38,463 nucleotides of DNA from Elusimicrobia bacterium RIFOXYA2_FULL_39_19. Lineage in GTDB: Bacteria > Elusimicrobiota > Endomicrobiia > CG1-02-37-114 > XYA2-FULL-39-19. This document shows positions 1 to 13,092 of this stretch, piece after piece. The DNA lies in assembly GCA_001800285.1 (NCBI GenBank), contig MGVC01000051.1, positions 1 through 38,463 on the forward strand, read 5' to 3'. A program made the position numbers and the translations under genes. Positions within the stretch are counted from its first letter, which is position 1. Every line of letters starts with the position of its first letter. Below the pieces are notes generated by a model. The model saw only the letters and a list, made by a program, of their open reading frames with translations. It searched no databases and had not been told where the DNA came from.

Positions 1-2690
<2,690 letters not shown>

Positions 2691-2836
2691 CATTTCATCC
2701 CGTCTTTTGCAAGACGATTTTAAAAATATTTGACGAATTGACAACATAATTTCAAAGACCACAATTAAAATATTAGCTATATTTTATAATTCATAGTTCA
2801 AGGAAACTACGAACCATTAAACTACAAACTTACTTT

Positions 2837-2912
2837 TGGTGGAGATGAGGGGATTTGAACCCCTGACCTCCCGGGTGCAAACCGGGTGTTCTCCCAGCTA
2901 AACTACATCCCC
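2837..2912 (-). tRNA. tRNA-Ala (anticodon TGC)
   Basis: A full cloverleaf folds on the complement. The acceptor GGGGATG pairs with CATCTCC and includes the G3-U70 alanine identity pair. The D arm is GTTT/GAAC with a normal AGCTGGGA-type loop, the anticodon stem is CCCGG/CCGGG with loop TTTGCAC, and the T arm is AGGGG/CCCCT with loop TTCAAAT. The 3' CCA is encoded (2837-2839). It lies in the 16S-23S spacer, 2 nt after tRNA-Ile, as in many bacterial rrn operons. Confidence 0.97.
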
Positions 2913-2914
2913 CA

Positions 2915-2989
2915 TGGGCCTAAGAGGAATTGCACCTCTCACCTCTCCGTTATCAGCGGAGTGCTCTAAACTAACTGAGCTATAGGCCC
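2915..2989 (-). tRNA. tRNA-Ile (anticodon GAT), with unusual D and T loops
   Basis: The acceptor GGGCCTA pairs perfectly with TAGGCCC. The D stem is GCTC/GAGC and the anticodon stem is CTCCG/CGGAG with loop CTGATAA, giving GAT. The T stem is AGAGG/CCTCT. Two normally invariant features differ. The D loop is AGTTAGTTTA, without the G18-G19 pair, and the T loop is TGCAATT instead of TTCAATT (G at position 55). CCA is not encoded: the discriminator A is followed by TG and then the first base of tRNA-Ala. All stems are intact, so it is probably functional. Confidence 0.92.
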
Positions 2990-3021
2990 TCAAATAGGCC
3001 GTAAACAGAAAAAAAGAACTT

Positions 3022-3084
3022 CCGATAAAAATCGGCTTTTAGGATTTCGCAACCTAACAAGCATTCCAACGAATACTACATTCG
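3022..3084 (-). other. 16S-tRNA spacer: small hairpin and 3' arm of 16S processing stem
   Basis: The spacer between 16S and tRNA-Ile carries a small hairpin (CCGAT, 4-nt loop, ATCGG; 3022-3035). It also carries two blocks (3059-3069 and 3078-3084) complementary, in the transcript, to 4713-4723 and 4697-4703 upstream of the 16S. The 11-bp block is AAGCATTCCAA and the second is ACATTCG, offset by one base. Such a long stem enclosing the pre-16S is the usual RNase III processing substrate. Pairing is seen in the sequence; the processing role is inferred. Confidence 0.7.
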
Positions 3085-3120
3085 AACCGACCTGGAGAAT
3101 TAAACATCTTAAAACTCCTT

Positions 3121-4660
<1,540 letters not shown>

Positions 4661-4696
4661 TAATTTAGAAAGTTATCAATTTAAAACAAAAATGGC

Positions 4697-4723
4697 CGAA
4701 TGTTGAAATCCATTGGAATGCTT
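4697..4723 (-). other. 5' arm of pre-16S processing stem
   Basis: TTGGAATGCTT (4713-4723) and CGAATGT (4697-4703) are complementary in the transcript to 3059-3069 and 3078-3084 beyond the 16S 3' end. This forms a long stem enclosing the 16S precursor. Confidence 0.7.
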
Positions 4724-4763
4724 ATTAGAGTGCGAACAAAAAACAACAATCAAAGATCAAAAT

Positions 4764-4823
4764 GCAGCAAAAAATCCTCTTCTCTTTTTAAAACAACTTC
4801 AGAGGTTTTTTATTAATTACTGC
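4764..4823 (-). promoter_or_regulatory. rrn leader hairpin
   Basis: The leader transcript can fold GCAG plus AAAAAACCTCT against AGAGG-A-TTTTTT plus CTGC (plus-strand arms 4764-4780 and 4801-4823). The hairpin's 3' side ends in six Ts, so it resembles a weak intrinsic terminator inside the rRNA leader. It could be an attenuation or antitermination site or just a structural leader element. No clear boxA was found. Confidence 0.4.
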
Positions 4824-4868
4824 TTGAATTTTTAAAGATGTAATTTTATGAGCTTTTAAGTATTGATG

Positions 4869-4897
4869 ATTATAACACAACTTTATATTTTTGTCAA
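4869..4897 (-). promoter_or_regulatory. rrn promoter, consensus sigma70 type
   Basis: Reading the complement, TTGACA (4892-4897) and TATAAT (4869-4874) are separated by exactly 17 bp, a perfect consensus. Transcription would begin near 4862, giving a leader of about 200 nt before the 16S. The -35 begins about 20 bp after the stop codon of the co-directional glycosyltransferase gene. Confidence 0.85.
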
Positions 4898-4918
4898 GGG
4901 CTTTTTAAAAATATTTTT

Positions 4919-6058
4919 TTAGAGCAAGCCTTCATATATTTTTTTCGTCTGAGAAGCGATGCGGGTCCAGCTAAAATATTTTTCCACCCTCGCCCTTCCG
5001 TTATCTCCAAATTTCTTTGCAAGTGTTGAATCTTTAAAAATTCTGTTAATCGAATTTGCTATTTGATTTGGTTTAGCTGGCTCAACTAATATTCCTGTTT
5101 CTTCAGGCACAACTACCTCTTTTATACCTCCAACTGCACTTGCAATTACTGGAGTTTTACATGCCATGGCTTCAAGATTAATAATTCCAAATGGTTCATA
5201 AATTGATGGACAAATAAAAGCCTTTGCGGAACTATATAATTGTATATATTCTTCTTCTTTTAATAACTTATTTATCCAGTTTATATTTTTCTTTGTTTTC
5301 ACTTTTTCCTTCATTCTATTTTCGTAATCTTTTGTATCTGCCCCAACAGCTCCAAAGACTATCTGAATATTCGGATCTATTAAGTCAGCAGCATCAACCA
5401 AATATTCCATGCCTTTTTGGGGGGTTGGTCTTCCTACAAATAACACATAATCATCTTTTATATTATATTCTTTCTTTAATGAATTGCTTAATGGGGTTGG
5501 CTTCCATTTATTAAGATCTATCCCGTTATGCACTACAACAACTTTTTCTTCAGGCACTTTAAAATACTTCAATATATCTTCTTTCATCATTTTTGACACA
5601 GCCACAATTCTGTCTGCGCCTTCTATAGCTGTCTTTTCTATCCAGGTACTCAAATGATAGCCTCTTCCAAGCTGATCTTCTTTCCATGGCCTTAATGGTT
5701 CCAAACTGTGAGAAGTTGCTATAAAAGGAATATTATAAAGTTTTTTTGCTAAAAACCCAGCATAGTGGCCATACCAAGTATGAGAATGTACTACTTGTGA
5801 ATCAATACCCTCTGCTAACATAGCTAAATTGGTTGTAAAAGTGTCAAATATTGGATTAAATTTGGGATCTGTTTTTGATTTTAATCCAAGAGGCTTAAAC
5901 CCCTTTACTTTAGGATTTCCTGATAAATCTTGATCACCAAAACACCTAATCTCAACATCCATTATTTTACTTAGTTCTTGGGCCAGATATCTCAGATGAA
6001 CACCTGCGCCACCATATACATATGGGGGATATTCTTTTGCAATCATTGTTACTTTCAT
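4919..6058 (-). CDS. glgM: GT4-family glycosyltransferase, GlgM/GlgA (Corynebacterium-type) maltose-1-phosphate or glycogen synthase
   Basis: 379 residues, typical of the short actinobacterial-type GlgA/GlgM group (GT-B fold, GT4). The N-terminal donor/acceptor half begins KEYPPYVYGGAGVH, followed by HSHTWYGHYAG and ATSHSLEPLRPWK, which are characteristic of this group. The C-terminal nucleotide-sugar half has VGRPTPQKG and EPFGIINLEAMAC..TPVIAS..GG with the retaining-GT E-x7-E. Members transfer glucose from ADP-glucose either to glucose-1-phosphate (making maltose-1-phosphate) or to glucan. The start overlaps the preceding nucleotidyltransferase stop (AAATGA) and has a GAGGGG RBS. It is the last gene of the glgE operon. 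That context favours the maltose-1-phosphate role, but the sequence alone does not distinguish GlgM from GlgA. It could also use UDP-glucose. Confidence 0.85.
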   Translation of the reverse strand: MKVTMIAKEYPPYVYGGAGVHLRYLAQELSKIMDVEIRCFGDQDLSGNPKVKGFKPLGLKSKTDPKFNPIFDTFTTNLAMLAEGIDSQVVHSHTWYGHYAGFLAKKLYNIPFIATSHSLEPLRPWKEDQLGRGYHLSTWIEKTAIEGADRIVAVSKMMKEDILKYFKVPEEKVVVVHNGIDLNKWKPTPLSNSLKKEYNIKDDYVLFVGRPTPQKGMEYLVDAADLIDPNIQIVFGAVGADTKDYENRMKEKVKTKKNINWINKLLKEEEYIQLYSSAKAFICPSIYEPFGIINLEAMACKTPVIASAVGGIKEVVVPEETGILVEPAKPNQIANSINRIFKDSTLAKKFGDNGRARVEKYFSWTRIASQTKKIYEGLL

Positions 6059-6804
6059 TTACTGCCCCTCATATGTTTATAGTCTTCATCGGCTTCCTTA
6101 TATTGTCCTAAGTCACCAATATCATACCAGTTATCTTTAAAAACATATCCATAAACATCATCAACTTTATGCAACCATTGAATATATCGGCCGGGTTGAT
6201 CAGGATTGTTTCCTTCATTTATGTATTTGTGTATCAAGTTCAACTTGTTTTTTGGAAATAAGTATATACAAATTGCCGCAAGAGTTGTTTTAGGATCTGT
6301 AGGTTTTTCCCTAAAGCTTAATACTTTTTCATTATTATCCAGCTCTACTTCACTATATTTTTTAATTAACTCAAAATCCTCAACATCCTTAAGACATATT
6401 GAGTTAGATTTTTTAGTTTCAAAAAAATGTATAAAATTTTTAAGATTTAAAAGGAAAAGGTTATCTCCTGCCAAAACCATTAAATCATCGTTCATTTTTG
6501 TGTTATCCAGAATAAACTTCATGTCTCCAACAGCGCCAAGCTTTGTCTGATCTGAAAGAGTGCCGTCATTAAATACCTTGATTGTTTTCTTTGTTTTAAG
6601 TGTTTTGCTCCAATCAAAAAATGTTTTGTAAAACTTATTGTTTGTAACTAAATAAATCTCATCTATCTCATCTATTTCTGACAATTGATCTATCGTATAA
6701 TCAAGCATAGGGCGCCCGGCTATTAACAACAACTGTTTAGGTTGATTTAATGTCAAAGGATAAAGCCTTGTGGCATAACCAGCACATAATAACAATGCTT
6801 TCAT
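6055..6804 (-). CDS. Sugar-1-phosphate nucleotidyltransferase (probably glucose-1-phosphate)
   Basis: 249 residues, nucleotidyltransferase (RmlA/GlmU N-domain/GalU-like) fold. The signature CAGYATRLYPLT (residues 7-18) with PK at 22-23 binds the NTP. AGDN (112-115) supplies the Mg2+-binding Asp114, and NWYDIGDLGQY near 228-238 is the family's C-terminal substrate motif. It lacks the C-terminal beta-helix of GlgC and GlmU, so it is a minimal catalytic domain. It has an AAGGAGAT RBS 5 nt before ATG, starts 11 nt after glgE and overlaps glgM by 4 nt, so co-translation is likely. By context it would activate glucose-1-phosphate to the nucleotide sugar used by the next gene. Base preference (ADP, UDP or dTDP) cannot be read from sequence. 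Confidence 0.85.
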   Translation of the reverse strand: MKALLLCAGYATRLYPLTLNQPKQLLLIAGRPMLDYTIDQLSEIDEIDEIYLVTNNKFYKTFFDWSKTLKTKKTIKVFNDGTLSDQTKLGAVGDMKFILDNTKMNDDLMVLAGDNLFLLNLKNFIHFFETKKSNSICLKDVEDFELIKKYSEVELDNNEKVLSFREKPTDPKTTLAAICIYLFPKNKLNLIHKYINEGNNPDQPGRYIQWLHKVDDVYGYVFKDNWYDIGDLGQYKEADEDYKHMRGSK

Positions 6805-6815
6805 TTCAAATCTCC

Positions 6816-8513
6816 TTATAATTCAACTTTAAATATTTGAGCCGGTTCTATCTGAGGGTTAATAATGACATTATTTTCCCTACCCTGCCAAGTATAAACC
6901 TTATCTGTCAAAAGTTCACGCACTTTATATTTTTCATTTGAAGCTACCCCAAATTCTTCTACTGGGACCGTTACCCTTGCTTTTTGGGTGCTATAAGGAT
7001 CAAGATTAACTGCAATTAATATGATATTTTTCCTATCTTCGGTCATTTTCCCGTAAAACAATATTTTATCATCTGTAGAATTATAGAATTTCAAATTATC
7101 ATATAGCTGCAAAGCAGGATTTTCTTTTCTGATTCTATTTAATTTTGCTATTAAGTCTTTAATATTCCCCGGTCTGTTCCAATCCCATGCTTTATACTCA
7201 AATTTTTCCGAGTTTAAATATTCTTCTTTTCCATTGATTGGTGTACCTTCGCATAACTCAAATCCATTGTAAATACCGTACACGGATGAAAGGGTAGTAG
7301 CAAGCACCGCTCTCATTTTAAAAGCGGGCCTTCCGCCAACTTGTAAGATTTTAGGTAAAATGTCGGGTGTATTGGCAAAAAAGTTTGCCCTTAAGAAATT
7401 TTTCAAATAGCTACCTGTTAACTTTGAAACATATTCGATTATTTCATTTTTTTCATTTCTCCAGGTAAAATAGGTATATGACTGCGAAAAACCTACTTTC
7501 GCCAGAAGTTCCAGCTTTTCATAAAAAGTAAAAGCCTCGGAAAGAAATATTGTTTCAGGATGATCCTTCTTTATTTCCCTGATAACCCATTCCCAAAATT
7601 CTTCAGGTTTTGTATGAGGATTATCAATTCGGAATATTTTCACTCCCTGTTTTATCCAAAAAGTGAAAATACTTTTCATTTCCTTCCACATTTCTTCTCT
7701 GTCTTTTGGATAAAAATTCAAAAATACTGTATCCTGATACTTCTTTGGAGGATTTTCAGCAAATTTCACAGTACCGTCTGGATTATAAAAAAACCAACCA
7801 GGATGTTCTTTGATATAAGGATGATCGTAAGAACAAGTTAAAGCAATATCCAGAGCAACATCCATACCGTGTTCTTTGCATTTTTTTACAAAAGATTTAA
7901 AATCACTCAATGTTCCAAAATTTGGGTTTATTGCCTTGTGACCACCGAATTCATTTCCTATTGACCACGGGCACCCCGGGTCATCTGGACCGGCAACTAA
8001 TGAATTATTAGGACCTTTTTTATTTGTTTTTCCTACGGGGTGAACTGGGGGCAGATACAATACATCAAAACCAAGACTTTCTATTTCAGGAAGTCTTTTT
8101 TCCATATCTTTAAAAGTGGCACATTTTCCCTGGACGGTGCCCTGCGACCAGTGAAACATCTCATACCATGCGGCATATCTTGCATTAACTGGCTCAACCC
8201 ACACTTCAAGATTTTTATCATAAGTAACTATTGTTTTTGTTTCCTGAAAAAGTGCTTCAACGGTATATTCATACAAACCAATTCTTTCAAAATTAATTGA
8301 TCCTTGCCATTCAGTAGAATTAAAGAACATTTCGCTCTTTTTCCAGGTTTTTGTACCTTTTTTCTTAAAATTCAGGGTAACCTTATCAGGTTTTTCACCG
8401 TATATATAAGCAGACACAAAAAAAGGACGGTCAATCTCTGTTTTTACAGGAAATCGGCCACCTTCAATTTCCGGATAAATACCTCGAATAATGGTTTTAT
8501 TGTTGTTTTCCAT
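6816..8513 (-). CDS. glgE: GlgE-type alpha-1,4-glucan:maltose-1-phosphate maltosyltransferase (GH13_3)
   Basis: 565 residues, shorter than actinobacterial GlgE (about 650-700). Residues 8-110 are a reduced GlgE-type N-terminal domain (GRFPVKTEIDRP...). The GH13 barrel follows with YLPPVHPVGKTNKKGPNN, NPPKKYQD, FRIDNPHTKP (nucleophile Asp297) and FLSEAF (acid/base Glu326). The 29-residue Asp-Glu spacing equals that of the Streptomyces GlgE pair D394/E423 (recalled numbering). A C-terminal beta domain ends the protein. GlgE extends alpha-1,4-glucan with maltosyl units from maltose-1-phosphate in the cytoplasm. First gene of a three-gene operon. No Shine-Dalgarno sequence precedes its ATG; the upstream 25 nt are nearly pure A/T. 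Family call is strong; substrate is inferred. Confidence 0.92.
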   Translation of the reverse strand: MENNNKTIIRGIYPEIEGGRFPVKTEIDRPFFVSAYIYGEKPDKVTLNFKKKGTKTWKKSEMFFNSTEWQGSINFERIGLYEYTVEALFQETKTIVTYDKNLEVWVEPVNARYAAWYEMFHWSQGTVQGKCATFKDMEKRLPEIESLGFDVLYLPPVHPVGKTNKKGPNNSLVAGPDDPGCPWSIGNEFGGHKAINPNFGTLSDFKSFVKKCKEHGMDVALDIALTCSYDHPYIKEHPGWFFYNPDGTVKFAENPPKKYQDTVFLNFYPKDREEMWKEMKSIFTFWIKQGVKIFRIDNPHTKPEEFWEWVIREIKKDHPETIFLSEAFTFYEKLELLAKVGFSQSYTYFTWRNEKNEIIEYVSKLTGSYLKNFLRANFFANTPDILPKILQVGGRPAFKMRAVLATTLSSVYGIYNGFELCEGTPINGKEEYLNSEKFEYKAWDWNRPGNIKDLIAKLNRIRKENPALQLYDNLKFYNSTDDKILFYGKMTEDRKNIILIAVNLDPYSTQKARVTVPVEEFGVASNEKYKVRELLTDKVYTWQGRENNVIINPQIEPAQIFKVEL

Positions 8514-8544
8514 AATTAAATTATTAATTTATATGAGGGATTAT

Positions 8545-8573
8545 CTTATACTAAAAATATGCTTATTTGTCAA
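8545..8573 (-). promoter_or_regulatory. glgE operon promoter
   Basis: On the complement, TTGACA (8568-8573), 17-bp spacer and TATAAG (8545-8550). Predicted start near 8538, giving a leader of about 25 nt without an obvious RBS. The -35 lies 2 bp from the divergent panC -35. Confidence 0.75.
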
Positions 8574-8575
8574 GA

Positions 8576-8604
8576 TTGACTTAAACCCTAAAAAATAGTA
8601 GAAT
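8576..8604 (+). promoter_or_regulatory. panC operon promoter (leaderless start likely)
   Basis: TTGACT (8576-8581), 17-bp spacer and TAGAAT (8599-8604). The normal start site, 6-8 nt downstream of the -10, falls at 8611-8612, which is the ATG of panC. The stretch before the ATG (AATTTTTTCC) has no RBS. The transcript is therefore predicted to be leaderless. Confidence 0.7.
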
Positions 8605-8611
8605 TTTTTCC

Positions 8612-9463
8612 ATGAAAGTTGTTAAAAATGTCTTAGAAATGCAAAAAATAGCTTTAAAATTGAAATTGTCATGTAAAACAATCGGATTAATACCAACCAT
8701 GGGTGCTCTTCATGAAGGTCATTTATCACTGCTAACCAGGTCAACCCTTGAAAATGATGTTTCAATTGTTTCAATATTCGTTAATCCTGCCCAATTCGGA
8801 CCTGGTGAAGATTATTTGAAATATCCAAGACCATTTAAAAAAGACCAAAACTTCTGTAAAAAAAACAATGCTGATTACCTGTTTGCCCCTTCAGTTAAAG
8901 ATATGTATGCTGAAAGTTATCTTACTTATATAAAAGTAGAAAAATTATCTGAGTTCTACTGCGGTAAATTCAGGCCCGGACATTTCAGGGGTGTAACTAC
9001 CGTTGTTGCAAAATTATTCAACATTTCCCAGCCAAATAATACATATTTCGGAGAAAAAGATTTTCAACAACTTGCTATAATAAAAAAAATGGTCAATGAT
9101 TTGAATTTTCCAGTAAACATTATATCTTGTCCCACAATAAGAGAAACAGATGGGCTTGCAAAATCAAGCAGAAATGTATATCTTAATCACAACGAAAGAA
9201 AAGATGCAAACAAAATACACCTTATTCTAAAAAAAACCGCAAACAAGATACAAACAAAACAAATAACCTTTGCTGCTAAGGCTGTTAAATTTATGAAAAT
9301 ATCCTTGTTAAAAATCCCAAAAATGTCTGTACAATATGCAGAAATATGTGACCCGTTTACGTTGTGTTCCATGAAGAAGAATATTAAATTACCTGCAAGG
9401 ATTCTTTTTGCTGGCTTGCTTGGAAAAACAAGATTGATAGACAATATAGAAATAAGAAAATAA
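8612..9463 (+). CDS. panC: Pantothenate synthetase
   Basis: 283 residues, the family's normal size. It joins pantoate and beta-alanine with ATP to make pantothenate (cytoplasmic, nucleotidyl-transferase HIGH superfamily). Visible motifs: PTMGALHEGHLSL (residues 28-40, with the HxGH ATP-binding His34/His37), FVNPAQFGPGEDYLKYPR, GHFRGVTTVVAKLFN, the GEKDFQQ loop and the RETDGLAKSSRN KMSKS-like loop. First gene of a plus-strand operon: nadX follows after 13 nt. panB and panD are not in the window. Start chosen because the only upstream promoter delivers transcripts exactly at this ATG. Confidence 0.96.
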   Translation: MKVVKNVLEMQKIALKLKLSCKTIGLIPTMGALHEGHLSLLTRSTLENDVSIVSIFVNPAQFGPGEDYLKYPRPFKKDQNFCKKNNADYLFAPSVKDMYAESYLTYIKVEKLSEFYCGKFRPGHFRGVTTVVAKLFNISQPNNTYFGEKDFQQLAIIKKMVNDLNFPVNIISCPTIRETDGLAKSSRNVYLNHNERKDANKIHLILKKTANKIQTKQITFAAKAVKFMKISLLKIPKMSVQYAEICDPFTLCSMKKNIKLPARILFAGLLGKTRLIDNIEIRK

Positions 9464-9476
9464 TAAGGATAATTTT

Positions 9477-10232
9477 ATGAAAAAAATTGCATTAATCGGC
9501 TGTGGGACAATCGGAAAAGAAATTGCTCTTGCTATTGATAAAAAGAATATCAACGCTACCATAACAGCAATCTATGATGTAATACCTGAGAAAGCCGAAG
9601 ATTTAAAGAATATTCTTAAGAACAATTTTCCCATTATTACAGGAACAATAAAAGAAGCTGTGGGAACATGCGATTTGATAGTTGAATGCGCAAGCCAAAA
9701 CGCAGTAAACGAAATATCAAAAACCGCTTTTCCGTCTAAAAAAGATGTTTTTATACTCAGTGTCGGAGCTTTGATCGCTTATCCACAAATTATGAAATCA
9801 GCTCGAAGATTTAACGTTAAAGTGTTATTCCCTTCAGGGGCAATCGCAGGGCTAGATGCAGTCCGCGCAGCAAAACTAAGCGGAATAGTAAGCTCAACAT
9901 TAACAACAAGAAAACCACCGGTTGCTTTGGGTTTGAATTTAAAAAAAGAAAAGATAATTTTCAGAGGCAGCGCTAAAGATGCCATAAAAAAATTCCCTGC
10001 CAATATTAATGTTGCCGCAGCTTTATCTATTTGCTCCATAGGCCCTGAAAACACAAAGGTAATAATTATTGCAGACCCTAAAATTAAAAGAAACACTCAT
10101 GAAATTGAAGTTATAAGCAAGTCAGGAAGAATACTTGCAAGAACAGAAAATATGCCTTCTCCTGATAATCCAAAAACCAGCTATTTAGCTTCACTTTCAG
10201 CAATTGCCAATTTAAGGGAACTATGTCAATAA
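9477..10232 (+). CDS. nadX: L-aspartate dehydrogenase, NadX family
   Basis: 251 residues. An N-terminal Rossmann nucleotide-binding motif IGCGTIGKEIA (residues 7-17) is followed by the family block SGAIAGLDAVRAAKLSG and TTRKPP. The C-terminal catalytic region includes NVAAALS, RNTHEIEV (candidate catalytic His) and ENMPSPDNPKTSYLASLSAI. It oxidises aspartate to iminoaspartate with NAD(P)+, feeding quinolinate for de novo NAD synthesis, or runs in reverse to make aspartate. RBS AAGGA lies before the ATG. The 3' end overlaps the next gene by 10 nt. Neither nadA nor nadC is nearby. Aspartate also leads to beta-alanine, panC's substrate, via PanD, so the pairing may reflect aspartate metabolism. 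Confidence 0.9.
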   Translation: MKKIALIGCGTIGKEIALAIDKKNINATITAIYDVIPEKAEDLKNILKNNFPIITGTIKEAVGTCDLIVECASQNAVNEISKTAFPSKKDVFILSVGALIAYPQIMKSARRFNVKVLFPSGAIAGLDAVRAAKLSGIVSSTLTTRKPPVALGLNLKKEKIIFRGSAKDAIKKFPANINVAAALSICSIGPENTKVIIIADPKIKRNTHEIEVISKSGRILARTENMPSPDNPKTSYLASLSAIANLRELCQ

Positions 10233-11224
10233 CTAAAGAAGAAAGAATACTTTTTGTTGATGATGATAAAATGCTTCGTGAATTAGCAAAAAAAATTCTT
10301 ACCAGGGAAGGTTACGAAGTACAGACAGCATCAAATGGCGCCGATGCTGTAAATTACCTAAGAAAACTGCCCTTTAATACTGTTGTAACAGATATTCATA
10401 TGCCTATAATGTCCGGCGATGAACTTCTAACAATCATAAAGTCAGATTATCCTGAAACTGAGGTCATAATCATTACTACATTTCCAACCATTGATACCGC
10501 TGTATCAACAATGAAACTCGGTGCCTACGATTATATTATTAAACCTATCAACTTTGACCTTTTATTAACCACCATTGCAAAAGTAAATGAAAGAAAAAAA
10601 CTTTTAAATGAACTAAAAAATGAAAAACAACTCCGTGAAACCATTATGTCTCTTTTTGAAAGCACCCAGGACCTGTTTATTTCTACAATAAAATCTCTGG
10701 CAGAAGTGATAGAAGCCAAGGACGCTTACACTTACGGCCATTGCGAAAGAATCAGGGATAACTCCCTTTTGATAGGAAAAACCTTTAACTTCTCAACCGA
10801 TGAAATGAGAGATCTTGAATACGCAGCTTTACTACATGACGTTGGCAAAATAGCCATCCCAGAAGCTATATTAAATAAACCCGGAATATTAAATGAAACA
10901 GAAAGCGAAATTTTCAAAACTCATACCACCAAAGGCGTCAGTATACTCAGCCATATCAAACAACTAAAAGGCGCGCTTCTTGGAATTAAGTATCATCACG
11001 AAAGGTTTGACGGTAGAGGATATCCTGAAAAACTTAAAGGAACCGAAATACCTCTGGTTGCGAGAATTATTGCAGTTACAGATTCTTTTGATGCCATGAC
11101 TTCAGACAGAGCTTACAGAAAAAGCATTCCGTTAGCCACCGCAAAAGAAATTTTAATTCAGGAAAAAAACAGGCAGTTTGATAGTGAGGTTGTAGACAGG
11201 TTTTTAAAAATACTAACTATTTGA
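10223..11224 (+). CDS. Response regulator with HD-GYP c-di-GMP phosphodiesterase domain
   Basis: 333 residues, RpfG-like. Residues 8-122 form a receiver: acidic pocket DDD (13-15), phospho-acceptor Asp57 (VTDIHMP) and Lys107 (IKP). A helical linker leads to an HD-GYP domain from about residue 150, with HD at 205-206 (LLHDVGKIAIPEAILNKPG), KYHHERFDGRGYP (256-268) and the following TDSFDAMTSDRAYR. All expected metal ligands appear present, so c-di-GMP hydrolysis is plausible. RBS AAGGGA precedes the ATG inside the nadX 3' end. Third gene of the panC operon; its stop overlaps the convergent atpC stop region by 8 bp. No cognate kinase is adjacent, but two histidine kinases occur at 28-38 kb. Confidence 0.93.
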   Translation: MSITKEERILFVDDDKMLRELAKKILTREGYEVQTASNGADAVNYLRKLPFNTVVTDIHMPIMSGDELLTIIKSDYPETEVIIITTFPTIDTAVSTMKLGAYDYIIKPINFDLLLTTIAKVNERKKLLNELKNEKQLRETIMSLFESTQDLFISTIKSLAEVIEAKDAYTYGHCERIRDNSLLIGKTFNFSTDEMRDLEYAALLHDVGKIAIPEAILNKPGILNETESEIFKTHTTKGVSILSHIKQLKGALLGIKYHHERFDGRGYPEKLKGTEIPLVARIIAVTDSFDAMTSDRAYRKSIPLATAKEILIQEKNRQFDSEVVDRFLKILTI

Positions 11225-11633
11225 TGTTACTTTTTCTCTTGCCGATTTTATCAATAACTTTCATTCTTGCTAAATCACGCTGCATCTGAGCCCGGGCCTG
11301 AGACAAATTTTTCCCTTCGGTAATCTGAGACTTGGCTCGCTCAACCGAAAGCCTGACTCTTTCCGGATCAATTTCTTCGGCCATTTCCGCTGTTTCAGCA
11401 AATATTTCTACCTTATCCGGGTGAATTTCCACAAATCCTCCGGAAATAGCCAGATACTTTGTTTCTCCATTTTTTTTCAATCTTATTTCACCCGGCACTA
11501 ATAAACCAAGCAGATTTGCATGCCCCGGAAGTATACCTAGTTCTCCCTCATATCCCGGAACCGAAATATATTCCATTTCTTCTTTTATGATTAACTTTTC
11601 CGGTGTGATAATTTCTACTGGCACTGTTTTCAT
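11217..11633 (-). CDS. atpC: F1 ATP synthase epsilon subunit
   Basis: 138 residues. An N-terminal beta-sandwich (VEIITPEKLI, then the signature GYEGELGILPGHANLLGLL and LAISGGFVEI) is followed by a two-helix C-terminal domain (residues 88-138) that can inhibit ATP hydrolysis. Last gene of the atp cluster, 9 nt after atpD. It is slightly shifted from the classic order only in that its 3' end overlaps the convergent HD-GYP gene by 8 bp, leaving no room for a terminator between them. Confidence 0.95.
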   Translation of the reverse strand: MKTVPVEIITPEKLIIKEEMEYISVPGYEGELGILPGHANLLGLLVPGEIRLKKNGETKYLAISGGFVEIHPDKVEIFAETAEMAEEIDPERVRLSVERAKSQITEGKNLSQARAQMQRDLARMKVIDKIGKRKSNIK

Positions 11634-11642
11634 GACGATTTA

Positions 11643-13073
<1,431 letters not shown>

Positions 13074-13092
13074 TTAGTTTATTTGTTTACAC

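Noticed and set aside
5224-5514. Plus-strand frames inside the glycosyltransferase, glgE and atp genes
   Set aside because: Shadows of well-supported genes on the other strand; low-complexity or hydrophobic translations.
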